Positions 44,856-52,660 of a stretch of 64,000 nt of DNA are shown here, one piece after another. The DNA comes from RPQJ01 sp963823535 (GTDB taxonomy: Bacteria; Pseudomonadota; Gammaproteobacteria; Steroidobacterales; Steroidobacteraceae). The first letter of the stretch is position 1, and every line of letters begins with the position of its first letter. The position numbers and the translations under genes were made by a program. Under the pieces are notes generated by a model. That model was not told the origin of the DNA. It was given only the letters and a program-made list of their open reading frames with translations, and searched no databases. Location: positions 310,001 through 374,000 of the forward strand of contig CAWGLZ010000006.1 in assembly GCA_963823535.1 (NCBI GenBank). Direction: 5' to 3'.

Positions 44856-45368
44856 ATGACCCGTTACCGCAGACCTGAACCCGCCGGCTCCAGGTACGCG
44901 ACCGCCGAGGGCGCGCGGCGCCTGCGCGAGGAACTCGACTACCTGTGGCGCATCCATCGCCCGCAGGTGACGCGTGCCGTCGCAGAGGCTGCCGCGCAGG
45001 GGGACCGCTCCGAGAACGCCGAGTACATCTACGGCAAGAAGCAGCTGCGTGAAATCGACCGCCGGGTACGCCACCTGCGCAAGCGGCTCGACGGCCTGGT
45101 CGTGGTGACCCGGCCGCCCGACGACGTGACGCGGGTCTTCTTCGGCGCGTGGGTGCGCATCGAAGACGAGGAAGGACACGAGATCGAGATCCGCATCGTC
45201 GGACCGGACGAGATCGACCCGGCACGCCGCCACGTCAGCATGGACTCGCCGCTGGCGCGCGCCCTGATGGGACGCCGCCGCGACGACGAGATCACGGTCG
45301 AGGTACCGGGCGGGCCGCGGACCTACGTCGTGACGGAGGTTCGTTACGAGAGCGAAACCGGGGAGTGA
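44856..45368 (+). CDS. greB: Transcription elongation factor GreB
   Basis: Stimulates RNA cleavage by backtracked RNA polymerase. The 170-residue protein has the N-terminal coiled coil (GARRLREELDYLWRIHRPQV) whose tip holds the acidic catalytic pair in AAAQGDRSENAEYIYGKKQLREIDRRV, then the FKBP-like C-terminal domain with SMDSPLARALMGRR and the closing GPRTYVVTEVRYE. The basic patch and the AEYIYGKK form point to GreB rather than GreA. Confidence 0.96.
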   Translation: MTRYRRPEPAGSRYATAEGARRLREELDYLWRIHRPQVTRAVAEAAAQGDRSENAEYIYGKKQLREIDRRVRHLRKRLDGLVVVTRPPDDVTRVFFGAWVRIEDEEGHEIEIRIVGPDEIDPARRHVSMDSPLARALMGRRRDDEITVEVPGGPRTYVVTEVRYESETGE

Positions 45369-45425
45369 TCCGGGTTCGTCGGTCGGGCGACGCGCGACCT
45401 GCGGCCGACGCGCGCCGGCATCGCG

Positions 45426-45884
45426 TCACGATCCGTGTTCGCCCGGCTCCACCTTCGCGAGGTCCGCCCCGCCCCAGTGGGCCCAGTCCGCGCGGCTGTT
45501 CCAGTACGCGTGCGCCGTGGGCTCGAGTCCGGCGCTCGAATCGAGGCTCGCCAGCGTCACGTGGATCTCGCCGGGCCAGTGTGCGGACTCGAAGAAGAGC
45601 GGGGAACCGCAGAGACGGCAGAAGCTGCGGGTGGCGGTGGCGGACGACCGGTAGCGCGACAGGACGTCGGCGCCCGCCTCCAGCCGGAAGCCATCCGCGG
45701 CGACTCCCACCCAGGTGACGAAGCCTGCCCCCTGGGCACGCCGGCACATCGAGCAGTGGCAATGGGCGACCCAGAGCGGCGGAAGCGCGATCCGGTAGCG
45801 GACCGCACCGCAGAGACAGCCGCCGAACCTCTCCGCCTCACCGGCGGACAACGGGGGGCGAGCCGCCGTCTCCGTGGCGCTCAC
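45426..45884 (-). CDS. GFA/CENP-V family zinc protein
   Basis: A 152-residue zinc protein of the glutathione-dependent formaldehyde-activating enzyme family. Ligand motifs are GGCLCGAVRY, HCHCSMCRRAQGAGF and FCRLCGSPLFF. Most members have no proven activity, so the name is structural only. The ATG overlaps the homospermidine synthase stop (45881-45884), suggesting co-expression. Confidence 0.9.
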   Translation of the reverse strand: MSATETAARPPLSAGEAERFGGCLCGAVRYRIALPPLWVAHCHCSMCRRAQGAGFVTWVGVAADGFRLEAGADVLSRYRSSATATRSFCRLCGSPLFFESAHWPGEIHVTLASLDSSAGLEPTAHAYWNSRADWAHWGGADLAKVEPGEHGS

Positions 45885-47299
45885 ACGACGCGTACGTTCT
45901 TGAACTGCCAGGGATCGGTCTGGTCGATGTCCTCGGGGAACATGCGTCCGCGCTCGATCAGCGGATGCCAGTCGGTGTACTCGCCCACGACGAGACCGAG
46001 GTAGGGCCGGCAGATCTCCAGGATGCGCTTGTAGTCCAGCTCGTCGGGCTCGACGATGCCGCTGTTCGGGTTCTCGATCGCCCAGACCAGGCCCGCCATC
46101 GCCGCGATGGTGACCTGCAGCGACGTGGCGCTGTTGTGCGGCGCCAGCTGCCGTGCCTCCTGGATGGAGAGCTGCGAACCGTACCAGTACGCGTTCTTCT
46201 TGTGGCCGGCGAGCAGCACGCCGAGTTCGTCAACACCCTTGACGATCTCGTCCATCATGATGCGCTTGCGATCCTGGATCAGCCAGTTGCGCCCCGCGAG
46301 CTCGTGCACGGACAGCACCGCGTCGTCGCAGGGATGGTAGGCATAGTGCACGGTCGGGCGGTAGACGACCTGCTCGCCCTTGCGCACGGTCAGGTAGTCG
46401 GAGATCGAGACGGACTCGCCGTGGGTGATGAGGAAGCCGTGGAAGTGACCCGCCATCGGCGTCCACGTCCGCACGCGCGTGCCGGCGCCGGGCTGCATCA
46501 GATAGATCGCGCTGCCGCGGCCGAAGTCGTGCTTCTTGCCGTCGCGCGGCCAGTTCTTCTCGTGCGAACCCCAGCCGAGTTCGGCGGGCTGGCAGCCCTC
46601 GCTCACGAAGCCGTCCACCGACCACGTGTTGACGAACTCGCCGGGCTCCTTCGCGTGCGAGGCGACCTGCGTGTCGCGCTCGGCGATGTGGATCACCTTC
46701 ACGCCGAGCGTGTGCGCGAGCCGCGCCCATTCGTCACGCGTGTTCGGGTCGCCGTGCTCGACCCCCGTATCGGTCGCGACGTTGATCAGCGCCTGCTTGA
46801 CGAAGTGCGAGACCAGGCCCGGATTGGCGCCATGCGTGATCACCGCGGTCGGGGCACGCGTCATCGTCTCGCGCAATGCCAGCGCCGATTCGCGCAGCGC
46901 GTAGTTCGTGCGACGCGCCGGCGCGATCGTCGGGTCGGTGTAGCCTCCCGGCCACGGCTCGATACACGTATCGAGGTACAGGGCGCCCTTCTCCCAGCAC
47001 AGCTGCACGAGCGCGAGGCTCGACACGTCCACGGAGAGATTGAGCAGGAAATCGCCGCGACCCACGATCGGGTCGAGCACGTTCTTGAAGTTCTCGCGCG
47101 TGAGCGGGTGCTTGATGAAGCGCACGCCGTACTCGGCGGCGACCTTGCCGCCGGACTCGTCGGCGGTGACGACCGTGATCTGCGCGGGCTCGAGGCCGAC
47201 GTGGCGCAGAATGAGCGGCAGAATGCCCTGGCCGATGCTGCCGAAACCGACGATGATCAGGCGCCCGGGGAAGGCGACGTGGATCGGGTAGTGACTCAT
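45881..47299 (-). CDS. hss: Homospermidine synthase
   Basis: NAD-dependent enzyme of polyamine metabolism that makes sym-homospermidine from putrescine, alone or with spermidine as aminobutyl donor. The 472-residue protein closely follows the bacterial family throughout: the Rossmann start RLIIVGFGSIGQGILPLI, NLSVDVSSL, DTCIEPWPGGY, HGANPGLVSHFVKQAL, IHIAERDTQVA, VNTWSVDGFVSEG, HYAYHPCDDAVLS, KNAYWYGSQLS and FPEDIDQTDPWQF at the end. The arginine decarboxylase gene speA lies 1.8 kb away, so this is a polyamine neighbourhood. Confidence 0.96.
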   Translation of the reverse strand: MSHYPIHVAFPGRLIIVGFGSIGQGILPLILRHVGLEPAQITVVTADESGGKVAAEYGVRFIKHPLTRENFKNVLDPIVGRGDFLLNLSVDVSSLALVQLCWEKGALYLDTCIEPWPGGYTDPTIAPARRTNYALRESALALRETMTRAPTAVITHGANPGLVSHFVKQALINVATDTGVEHGDPNTRDEWARLAHTLGVKVIHIAERDTQVASHAKEPGEFVNTWSVDGFVSEGCQPAELGWGSHEKNWPRDGKKHDFGRGSAIYLMQPGAGTRVRTWTPMAGHFHGFLITHGESVSISDYLTVRKGEQVVYRPTVHYAYHPCDDAVLSVHELAGRNWLIQDRKRIMMDEIVKGVDELGVLLAGHKKNAYWYGSQLSIQEARQLAPHNSATSLQVTIAAMAGLVWAIENPNSGIVEPDELDYKRILEICRPYLGLVVGEYTDWHPLIERGRMFPEDIDQTDPWQFKNVRVV

Positions 47300-47405
47300 G
47301 ATGATCGGATCCGCATTCCGGAATTTGAACGATGACGGTCGGTTAGTTTACCCGGATTCGATCCCGGGTCACCCCTCGCCGGCCCGCAGCGACGACCAGC
47401 GTGTC

Positions 47406-48083
47406 TCAGCCCCGGCGCGTACCATCGCGCCAGTGCGGCGGGTACGTGCGGTCGTAGCCGGGCAAGGTCGCGACGCGACGGATCCAGCGTGCGATCGACG
47501 GATACGTCGTCTCGAGGGGCAGGAAGCGCGAGCGCAGGTCGCCGGCTTCGCGCTTCTCCATCGCGCGGAGCAGCAGCATGATGCCCGGGAACACGACCAT
47601 GTCGGCGGCGGAGACCTGCTCGCCCACCAGCCACTCGGAGTTGCTGAGTCGCCCCTCGATGGTGCGGGCCTCGCCGGCGACGATGTGCATCGCGCGCGTG
47701 ACTTCCTCGGCATGCTCGTCCGTGTTCTCGAAGAACACCGCGGAGACGATCTGCATGAGGTGGTGCTCGGCGTAGGCCTGGTACTCGCAGATCACGCGCA
47801 TGATCGTGCCGGCCTCCTCCGGTGTTCGCCCGAAGATCGGCGGTTCGGGACACCGGCGATCGAGGTAGAGCAGGCAGGCGAGCGACTCGAAGACGACGAA
47901 GTCGCCGTCCTTGAGCACGGGCACGCGGCCGCGCGGGTTCATGCGCAGCATCTGCGGCGACTTGTGCTCCTGCATGGAAAACTGCAGCAGGTGCGACTCG
48001 TAGGCGAGCCGCTTGTACTCGAGCGCGAGCTGCACCCGCCAGGAGTACGGGCTGCCACTGCCCCAGTAGAGTTCGAGCGCCAT
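47406..48083 (-). CDS. Glutathione S-transferase family protein
   Basis: A 225-residue thioredoxin-fold plus helical-domain protein. The N-terminal domain has LYWGSGSPYSWRVQLALEYK with the likely catalytic Ser/Tyr, RGRVPVLKDGDFVVFESLACLLYL with the cis-Pro and Glu-Ser that bind glutathione, and the C-terminal domain has VSAADMVVFPGI, the N-capping box. GGAGG eight bases before the ATG fixes the start. The substrate is unknown. It is divergent from the sulfurtransferase gene. Confidence 0.92.
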   Translation of the reverse strand: MALELYWGSGSPYSWRVQLALEYKRLAYESHLLQFSMQEHKSPQMLRMNPRGRVPVLKDGDFVVFESLACLLYLDRRCPEPPIFGRTPEEAGTIMRVICEYQAYAEHHLMQIVSAVFFENTDEHAEEVTRAMHIVAGEARTIEGRLSNSEWLVGEQVSAADMVVFPGIMLLLRAMEKREAGDLRSRFLPLETTYPSIARWIRRVATLPGYDRTYPPHWRDGTRRG

Positions 48084-48182
48084 GCCGGATCCTCCCGGGC
48101 GCCGCGTTCCCGGACGTGGGCGGCCGCGCGATTGTACTGATGCCGTTGATGCCGCGGTACCGTCGCGGCGAGGATTGCGATC

Positions 48183-49037
48183 ATGACCACACGCACGCTG
48201 ATCCAGGCCGAGGCACTCGCGGAGCGACTCGACGACCCGCGCCTGCGCCTGTTCGATTGCCGCTTCGACCTCGCACGACCCGACGCCGGGCGCGAGCGTT
48301 ACCTGGACGAGCACCTTCCGGGTGCCCTCTACGCGGACCTCAACCGGGATCTCTCGGCACCTGCGACGTCGACGTCCGGCCGCCATCCCCTGCCCTCGCC
48401 CGGCGCATTCGCGGCGCGGCTGCGCGCCTGGGGCGTGGACCGCGACTCGCGGGTGGTGACCTACGACGACGGCAGCGGCGCGTACGCGTCGCGCCTGTGG
48501 TGGATGCTGCGCTGGGTCGGTCACGACGACGTCGCCGTGCTCGATGGCGGCATGCGACGCTGGATGGAGCTCGACCTGCCGCTCACCGAAGCGGTGCCGG
48601 CGCCGTCCCCCGGCGACTTCGTCGCGCACGCGCGGCCGGACGCGACCGTGGATGCCGCGGCGGTGCAGCGGGCATCCGCCGACCCCGGACAGCGCATTCT
48701 CGATGCCCGCGGCCCGGAGCGCTATCGCGGCGAGGTGGAACCCATCGACGCCGTCGCGGGCCACGTCCCCGGGGCCCGCAACCATCCTTTCACGCTGAGC
48801 CTCGACTCCCGCGGACGATTCCTGCCTCGGGACGAACTGCGCCGGCAATTTGCCGCAAGCCTCGGGAGGACCTCCGCGGAGGGCGCCATCGCGATGTGTG
48901 GTTCGGGCGTGACCGCGTGTCACCTGCTGCTCGCGCTGGAGCACGCCGGCCTGCCAGGCGGACGACTCTACGCGGGGTCCTGGAGCGAGTGGTCGAGCGA
49001 TCCGGCGCGGCCGGTGGCCACCGGCGAATCGCCCTGA
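48183..49037 (+). CDS. sseA: Mercaptopyruvate/thiosulfate sulfurtransferase
   Basis: Two-domain rhodanese of 284 residues that transfers sulfane sulfur to thiols or cyanide. The inactive N-terminal domain has DCRFDL, HLPGALYADLN and TYDDGSGAYASRLWW. The C-terminal domain has DARGPERYRGEVEPIDAVAGHVPGA and the active loop CGSGVTAC. The Ser-Gly-Val loop is the mercaptopyruvate type (CGSGVTA), hence the SseA name; a thiosulfate preference cannot be excluded. Confidence 0.9.
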   Translation: MTTRTLIQAEALAERLDDPRLRLFDCRFDLARPDAGRERYLDEHLPGALYADLNRDLSAPATSTSGRHPLPSPGAFAARLRAWGVDRDSRVVTYDDGSGAYASRLWWMLRWVGHDDVAVLDGGMRRWMELDLPLTEAVPAPSPGDFVAHARPDATVDAAAVQRASADPGQRILDARGPERYRGEVEPIDAVAGHVPGARNHPFTLSLDSRGRFLPRDELRRQFAASLGRTSAEGAIAMCGSGVTACHLLLALEHAGLPGGRLYAGSWSEWSSDPARPVATGESP

Positions 49038-49125
49038 GGACGGACGCCCTGCCGGGCGATATTTCCCCGGACGCTTCTGCTATCGTTCGCGCCAATTTGC
49101 AGTACTGGCCCTGGAATCGAGACGA

Positions 49126-51087
49126 GTGGAAAGCACCGCACGCAAGCCCGCCCCGGGCAATCCCTGGAAGATCGAGGACTCGCTCGACCTCTATGGCGTG
49201 AACGCCTGGGGCAACGGCTACTTCGGCATCAATGAGGCTGGACACGTCGTGGTACGCCCGGACCAGACGGCGGACCGGGAGATCGACCTGCACGAGGTGG
49301 TGCGCGGACTCGAGGCGCGCGACCTCGGCACGCCCGTGGTGGTGCGCTTCTCGGACATCCTCCGCCACCGGCTGAAGCGCCTGCACGACGCATTCGCGAC
49401 TGCCATCGCAGAGAACGACTACCGCAACCGGTACGCCGCCGTCTTCCCGATCAAGGTCAACCAGCAGCGCCTGGTCGTCGAGGAGGTCTACGGCTACGGC
49501 CGGGAGTTCGGCTTCGGGCTCGAGGTGGGATCGAAGCCCGAACTGCTGGCCGTCCTGGCGATGACCGAGGGCGAGACCGAGCGGATGATCGTCTGCAACG
49601 GCTTCAAGGACGACAGCTACATCGAGGCCGTGGTCCTCGCGACCAAGCTCGGCCGCAACATCATCCCGGTCGTCGAGAACTTCAGCGAGCTTGGACTGAT
49701 CCTCAAGCACGCGCGCGCCTACGGCGTCCGGCCGCAAATCGGCGTGCGCGTCAAGCTGGCGAGCGAGGGGGCCGGACGCTGGCGCGAGTCGTCGGGCGAG
49801 AAGTCGAAGTTCGGCCTGTTCGTCACCGAGATCCTCGACCTCTTCCGGGTCCTTCGCGAGCAGGGAATGGAGGATTGCCTGCAGCTCGTGCACTGCCACC
49901 CGGGCAGCCAGCTCCAGGACATCCGGCGCGTCAAGGACGCGGTCAACGAGCTTGCACACGTCTACGCCGAACTCAAGCTCATGGGCGCGGGCCTGCGCTA
50001 TATCGACGTCGGCGGGGGCCTCGGCGTGGACTACGACGGCAGCCGCACCAACTACGCGTCCTCGATGAACTACACGCTGGCGGAGTATGCGAGCGACGTC
50101 GTCTATCGCATCGCGAGCGTGTGCAACGCGCGCGGCGTCGATCACCCCGTCATCGTCAGCGAATCCGGCCGGGCGATTGCCGCGCACCACAGCCTGCTGG
50201 TCTTCGACGCACTCGGGAGCTCCGCGCTCGACCGGTTCACGGTGAGCGAACAGGACGCCCGCGGGGTCCAGGAGGACAGCGAGGCGCCCCAGCCGGTCCG
50301 CGACCTGCTCGACGCCTATCGCTCGCTCTCGCAGCGCCGGCTGGTGGAGTGCTATCACGACGCGCTGCAGGCGCGCGAGCAGGCGCTGCAGATGTTCAAC
50401 CTCGGCTACCTCAGCCTCGAGGCACGCGGCCTGGTCGAACGGCTCTACTGGGCGACCTGCGCGAAGATCCGCGACCTCTGCCGACGCCTCGACGCGGTCC
50501 CGGAGGAACTCCAGGACCTCGAGTCGGTGCTGAGCGACATCTATTTCTGCAACGTGTCGGTGTTCCAGTCCCTGCCGGACAGCTGGGCGATCGACCAGCT
50601 GTTTCCGATCATGCCGATCCACCGGCTCGACGAGCGGCCGGTGCGCAACGCGGTGCTGGCCGACATCACCTGCGACTCGGACGGCAAGATCGACCACTTC
50701 GTCAGCCTGCGCGACACCAAGCGCACGCTCGAGCTCCACGAACTGCACGACGGCCAGCCCTACTACCTCGCGGCCTTCATGGTCGGCGCCTACCAGGAGA
50801 CGCTCGGCGACCTGCACAACCTGTTCGGCGATACGCATGTCGTGCACATCAAGCTGCACGAACAGGGGGGCTGGTGGATCGAGGAGACGGTCAAGGGCGA
50901 TACGGCGGCCGAGGTGCTGCGCTACATGCGCTACGACGTGGACCGGCTGCTGCCGCAGCTCACCCGCGATTGCGAACGCGCCGTGCGCGAGCAGCGACTG
51001 TCGCTCGCCGAGAGCCAGGCGCTGCGGCGGTTCTACGACGCGGAGCTGAACGGCTACACGTACCTGGAGCCGGTGGCGGAGCGCTGA
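49126..51087 (+). CDS. speA: Biosynthetic arginine decarboxylase
   Basis: PLP- and Mg-dependent decarboxylation of arginine to agmatine, the first step to putrescine. The 653-residue length and motifs are those of SpeA: YGVNAWGNGYFGINEAGHV, the PLP lysine in YAAVFPIKVNQQRLVVEEV, EVGSKPELLAVLA, LVHCHPGSQ, DVGGGLGVDYDG, and the late NVSVFQSLPDSWAIDQLFPIMP and ADITCDSDGKIDHF. The start is a GTG. It probably supplies putrescine for the homospermidine synthase encoded nearby, but agmatinase or agmatine deiminase is not in the window. Confidence 0.98.
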   Translation: MESTARKPAPGNPWKIEDSLDLYGVNAWGNGYFGINEAGHVVVRPDQTADREIDLHEVVRGLEARDLGTPVVVRFSDILRHRLKRLHDAFATAIAENDYRNRYAAVFPIKVNQQRLVVEEVYGYGREFGFGLEVGSKPELLAVLAMTEGETERMIVCNGFKDDSYIEAVVLATKLGRNIIPVVENFSELGLILKHARAYGVRPQIGVRVKLASEGAGRWRESSGEKSKFGLFVTEILDLFRVLREQGMEDCLQLVHCHPGSQLQDIRRVKDAVNELAHVYAELKLMGAGLRYIDVGGGLGVDYDGSRTNYASSMNYTLAEYASDVVYRIASVCNARGVDHPVIVSESGRAIAAHHSLLVFDALGSSALDRFTVSEQDARGVQEDSEAPQPVRDLLDAYRSLSQRRLVECYHDALQAREQALQMFNLGYLSLEARGLVERLYWATCAKIRDLCRRLDAVPEELQDLESVLSDIYFCNVSVFQSLPDSWAIDQLFPIMPIHRLDERPVRNAVLADITCDSDGKIDHFVSLRDTKRTLELHELHDGQPYYLAAFMVGAYQETLGDLHNLFGDTHVVHIKLHEQGGWWIEETVKGDTAAEVLRYMRYDVDRLLPQLTRDCERAVREQRLSLAESQALRRFYDAELNGYTYLEPVAER

Positions 51088-51115
51088 ACACTCGAGACCT
51101 GCGGAGCGACCGACA

Positions 51116-51400
51116 ATGGACTTGAAGACGACCATCGCGATCTTCGGGACGGTGTTCCTCGCCGAGCTCGGCGACAAGACGCAGCTCGCCACCGTGCTGT
51201 TCGCCTCGAACCGGCAGAACACCCCGCTCGCGGTGTTCATGGCCGCGGCGGCGGCCCTGGTGGCCTCGACGGCCATCGCCGTGGCGGCGGGCAGCACGCT
51301 GTCGAACTACGTGAATACGCGCCATCTGTCGATCCTCGCGGGGGCCGGTTTCATCGTCATCGGCGCCTGGACCCTGTGGAGCGCGCTGCGCTCGGGCTGA
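51116..51400 (+). CDS. TMEM165/GDT1 (UPF0016) half-size transporter
   Basis: A 94-residue inner-membrane protein with three helices. It carries one copy of the family motif E-x-G-D-K-T/S (AELGDKTQLATVLFAS), which in the two-repeat eukaryotic proteins forms the Mn/Ca exchange site. As a single-repeat form it must act as a dimer. It starts 28 bases after speA. The likely role is cation (Mn) export, by family. Confidence 0.85.
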   Translation: MDLKTTIAIFGTVFLAELGDKTQLATVLFASNRQNTPLAVFMAAAAALVASTAIAVAAGSTLSNYVNTRHLSILAGAGFIVIGAWTLWSALRSG

Positions 51401-51683
51401 CGCGGCCGGCCTCGCTACGGATTTTTTTGCGCTGCATCAACGATTTAGGTTGCAGCCTCGAGTCAGTCTGGGTAGTCTTGGGTCCGCTCAAGGATTTCGA
51501 CACCGGAACTCGCACGCTCTCGATCTGCAGCTCCCCGCGAGGTAGGCCCCCACCTTCCCTGTCCGGTGTTCACGCTTTTGACACTCATTTCTTCCAGGCG
51601 CAGACCCATTGCCCGTGAAGCCGAGGCTTCCGACGGGGCGGTCTGCCTTGGTGTCGATCGTGTCCGAGTGGGTGATCCCGTCG
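51401..51683 (+). other. Leader region ahead of the first RRM gene, possibly structured
   Basis: 283 bases without a gene. A run of seven T sits at 51422-51428 but no clear stem precedes it. Further on, ACACCGGA near 51501 can pair with TCCGGTGT near 51562, enclosing about 55 bases that themselves contain AGGT/ACCT pairing. Base composition is less GC-rich than the neighbours. A structured 5' leader or a small RNA is possible; I could not match a known family, including 6S RNA. Confidence 0.4.
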
Positions 51684-51968
51684 ATGACGACTCTCTACGT
51701 TGGCAACCTGCCTTTCAGCGCCACTGAAGACGAGGTCCGCGGCCTGTTCCAGGAGCACGGCCAGGTGGACTCCGTGAAGATCATCAACGACCGTGAGACC
51801 GGGCGGCCGCGAGGCTTCGGCTTCGTCGACATGCCATCCGGTGATGCGCAGAAGGCCGTCGCGAGCCTCAACGGCTTCGAGATGAACGGCCGGCCGCTGC
51901 GTGTCAACGAAGCCCGGGAACGGGCTCCCCGCGGCACCGGACCCGGAGGCGGCGGCCAGTCCTGGTGA
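51684..51968 (+). CDS. Single-RRM RNA-binding protein (copy 1)
   Basis: A 94-residue protein: one RNA-recognition motif and a short Gly-rich tail ending GGGGQSW. RNP-2 is LYVGNLPF and RNP-1 is RGFGFVDM, both with the aromatic residues that stack on RNA. Such single-RRM proteins in bacteria are often cold- or stress-induced RNA chaperones. It is followed by a paralogue about 250 bases downstream. The ATG at 51684 matches the family N-terminus (MTTLYVGNLPF). Confidence 0.93.
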   Translation: MTTLYVGNLPFSATEDEVRGLFQEHGQVDSVKIINDRETGRPRGFGFVDMPSGDAQKAVASLNGFEMNGRPLRVNEARERAPRGTGPGGGGQSW

Positions 51969-52213
51969 CCGCGGCCGGCGCGCTCCCGCGCCCCGCGAAT
52001 TCCCATTGACAACCGCACCCCCATGCTAGACTGCTGCCCGATCGTTGCCCGTCCGTGTCTTGCAGGGCGCCAGCCGGCGCCTGGTTTGTTAAGCCGAAAC
52101 GTATACGATCAGGTGACAGGGATCGCCCGTGCGCTGGCCTTGGAAAGGGCTGGTGTGTGTCGGGCGTATCTGCTTTCTGTCGTTTTGTGTTGTTTTTTTC
52201 TTAGGATGTTCGA
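51969..52213 (+). promoter_or_regulatory. Promoter and long leader of the second RRM gene
   Basis: 245 bases between the RRM genes. TTGACA at 52007 is a perfect -35 match; TAGACT at 52027 is the nearest -10-like element, but the 14-base spacing is short. The rest would be a leader of about 170 bases with a GGCGCC/GGCGCC hairpin near 52069-52084 and a T-rich end before the gene. Long leaders of this kind fit cold-responsive mRNAs, which is an inference. Confidence 0.4.
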
Positions 52214-52588
52214 ATGACCAAGATCTACGTGGGCAACCTGCCATTTACGGCAACCGAGAGCGAAGTGCGCGATCTCTTCGCCCAGCATGGCACCGTCGAG
52301 TCCGTCGCCCTGCCGTCCGACCGGGAGACCGGCCGGCCGCGCGGCTTCGGTTTCGTCGAGATGCCGCAGGCCGATGCGCAGCGCGCGATGCAGGCGCTGA
52401 ACGGCTTCAACATGGGCGGGCGCCCGCTGCGCGTCAATGAAGCGCAGGATCGCCCGCGGACCGGCGGCGGCGGCGGTCGTCCGGGCGGCGGTGGCCGTCC
52501 GGGTGGCGGCGGCGGCGGCTACGGTGGTGGCGGCGGCGGCGGCGGCTACGGTGGTGGCGGCGGCGGCGGCGGTCAGCGTCGCTGGTAA
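52214..52588 (+). CDS. Single-RRM, glycine-rich RNA-binding protein (copy 2)
   Basis: A 124-residue protein. The RRM (RNP-2 IYVGNLPF, RNP-1 RGFGFVEM) is close in sequence to copy 1, with the same ETGRPRGFGFV and NGRPLRVNEA or GGRPLRVNEA blocks, so the pair arose by tandem duplication. The 45-residue tail is made of Gly, Arg, Pro and Tyr (GGGRPGGGGRP, then GGYGGGG repeats, ending QRRW), which is typical of RNA chaperones. A terminator follows 40 bases after the stop. Confidence 0.93.
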   Translation: MTKIYVGNLPFTATESEVRDLFAQHGTVESVALPSDRETGRPRGFGFVEMPQADAQRAMQALNGFNMGGRPLRVNEAQDRPRTGGGGGRPGGGGRPGGGGGGYGGGGGGGGYGGGGGGGGQRRW

Positions 52589-52630
52589 TCGCCCCGGGCG
52601 CGCGAGCGCCTGAGTCGGTCGAGACCAGAA

Positions 52631-52660
52631 AGGCCCGGGGAAACCCGGGCCTTTTTCTTT
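52631..52660 (+). terminator. Rho-independent terminator after the RRM genes
   Basis: A perfect 9-bp stem AGGCCCGGG / CCCGGGCCT with a GAAA tetraloop, followed by TTTTCTTT. It ends transcription of the second RRM gene. The A-rich left flank gives a partial T-tract on the minus strand, so it may also serve the convergent helicase gene. Confidence 0.93.

Noticed and set aside
51401..51683. 6S RNA in the gap before the RRM genes
   Set aside because: The gap is about the right length and partly pairs, but I could not find the long bulged stem or end pairing of 6S RNA, and the usual neighbour ygfA is absent.
52460..52575. GGT/GGC repeats in the second RRM gene
   Set aside because: They code for the Gly/Tyr/Arg tail in frame; no separate repeat element is needed.
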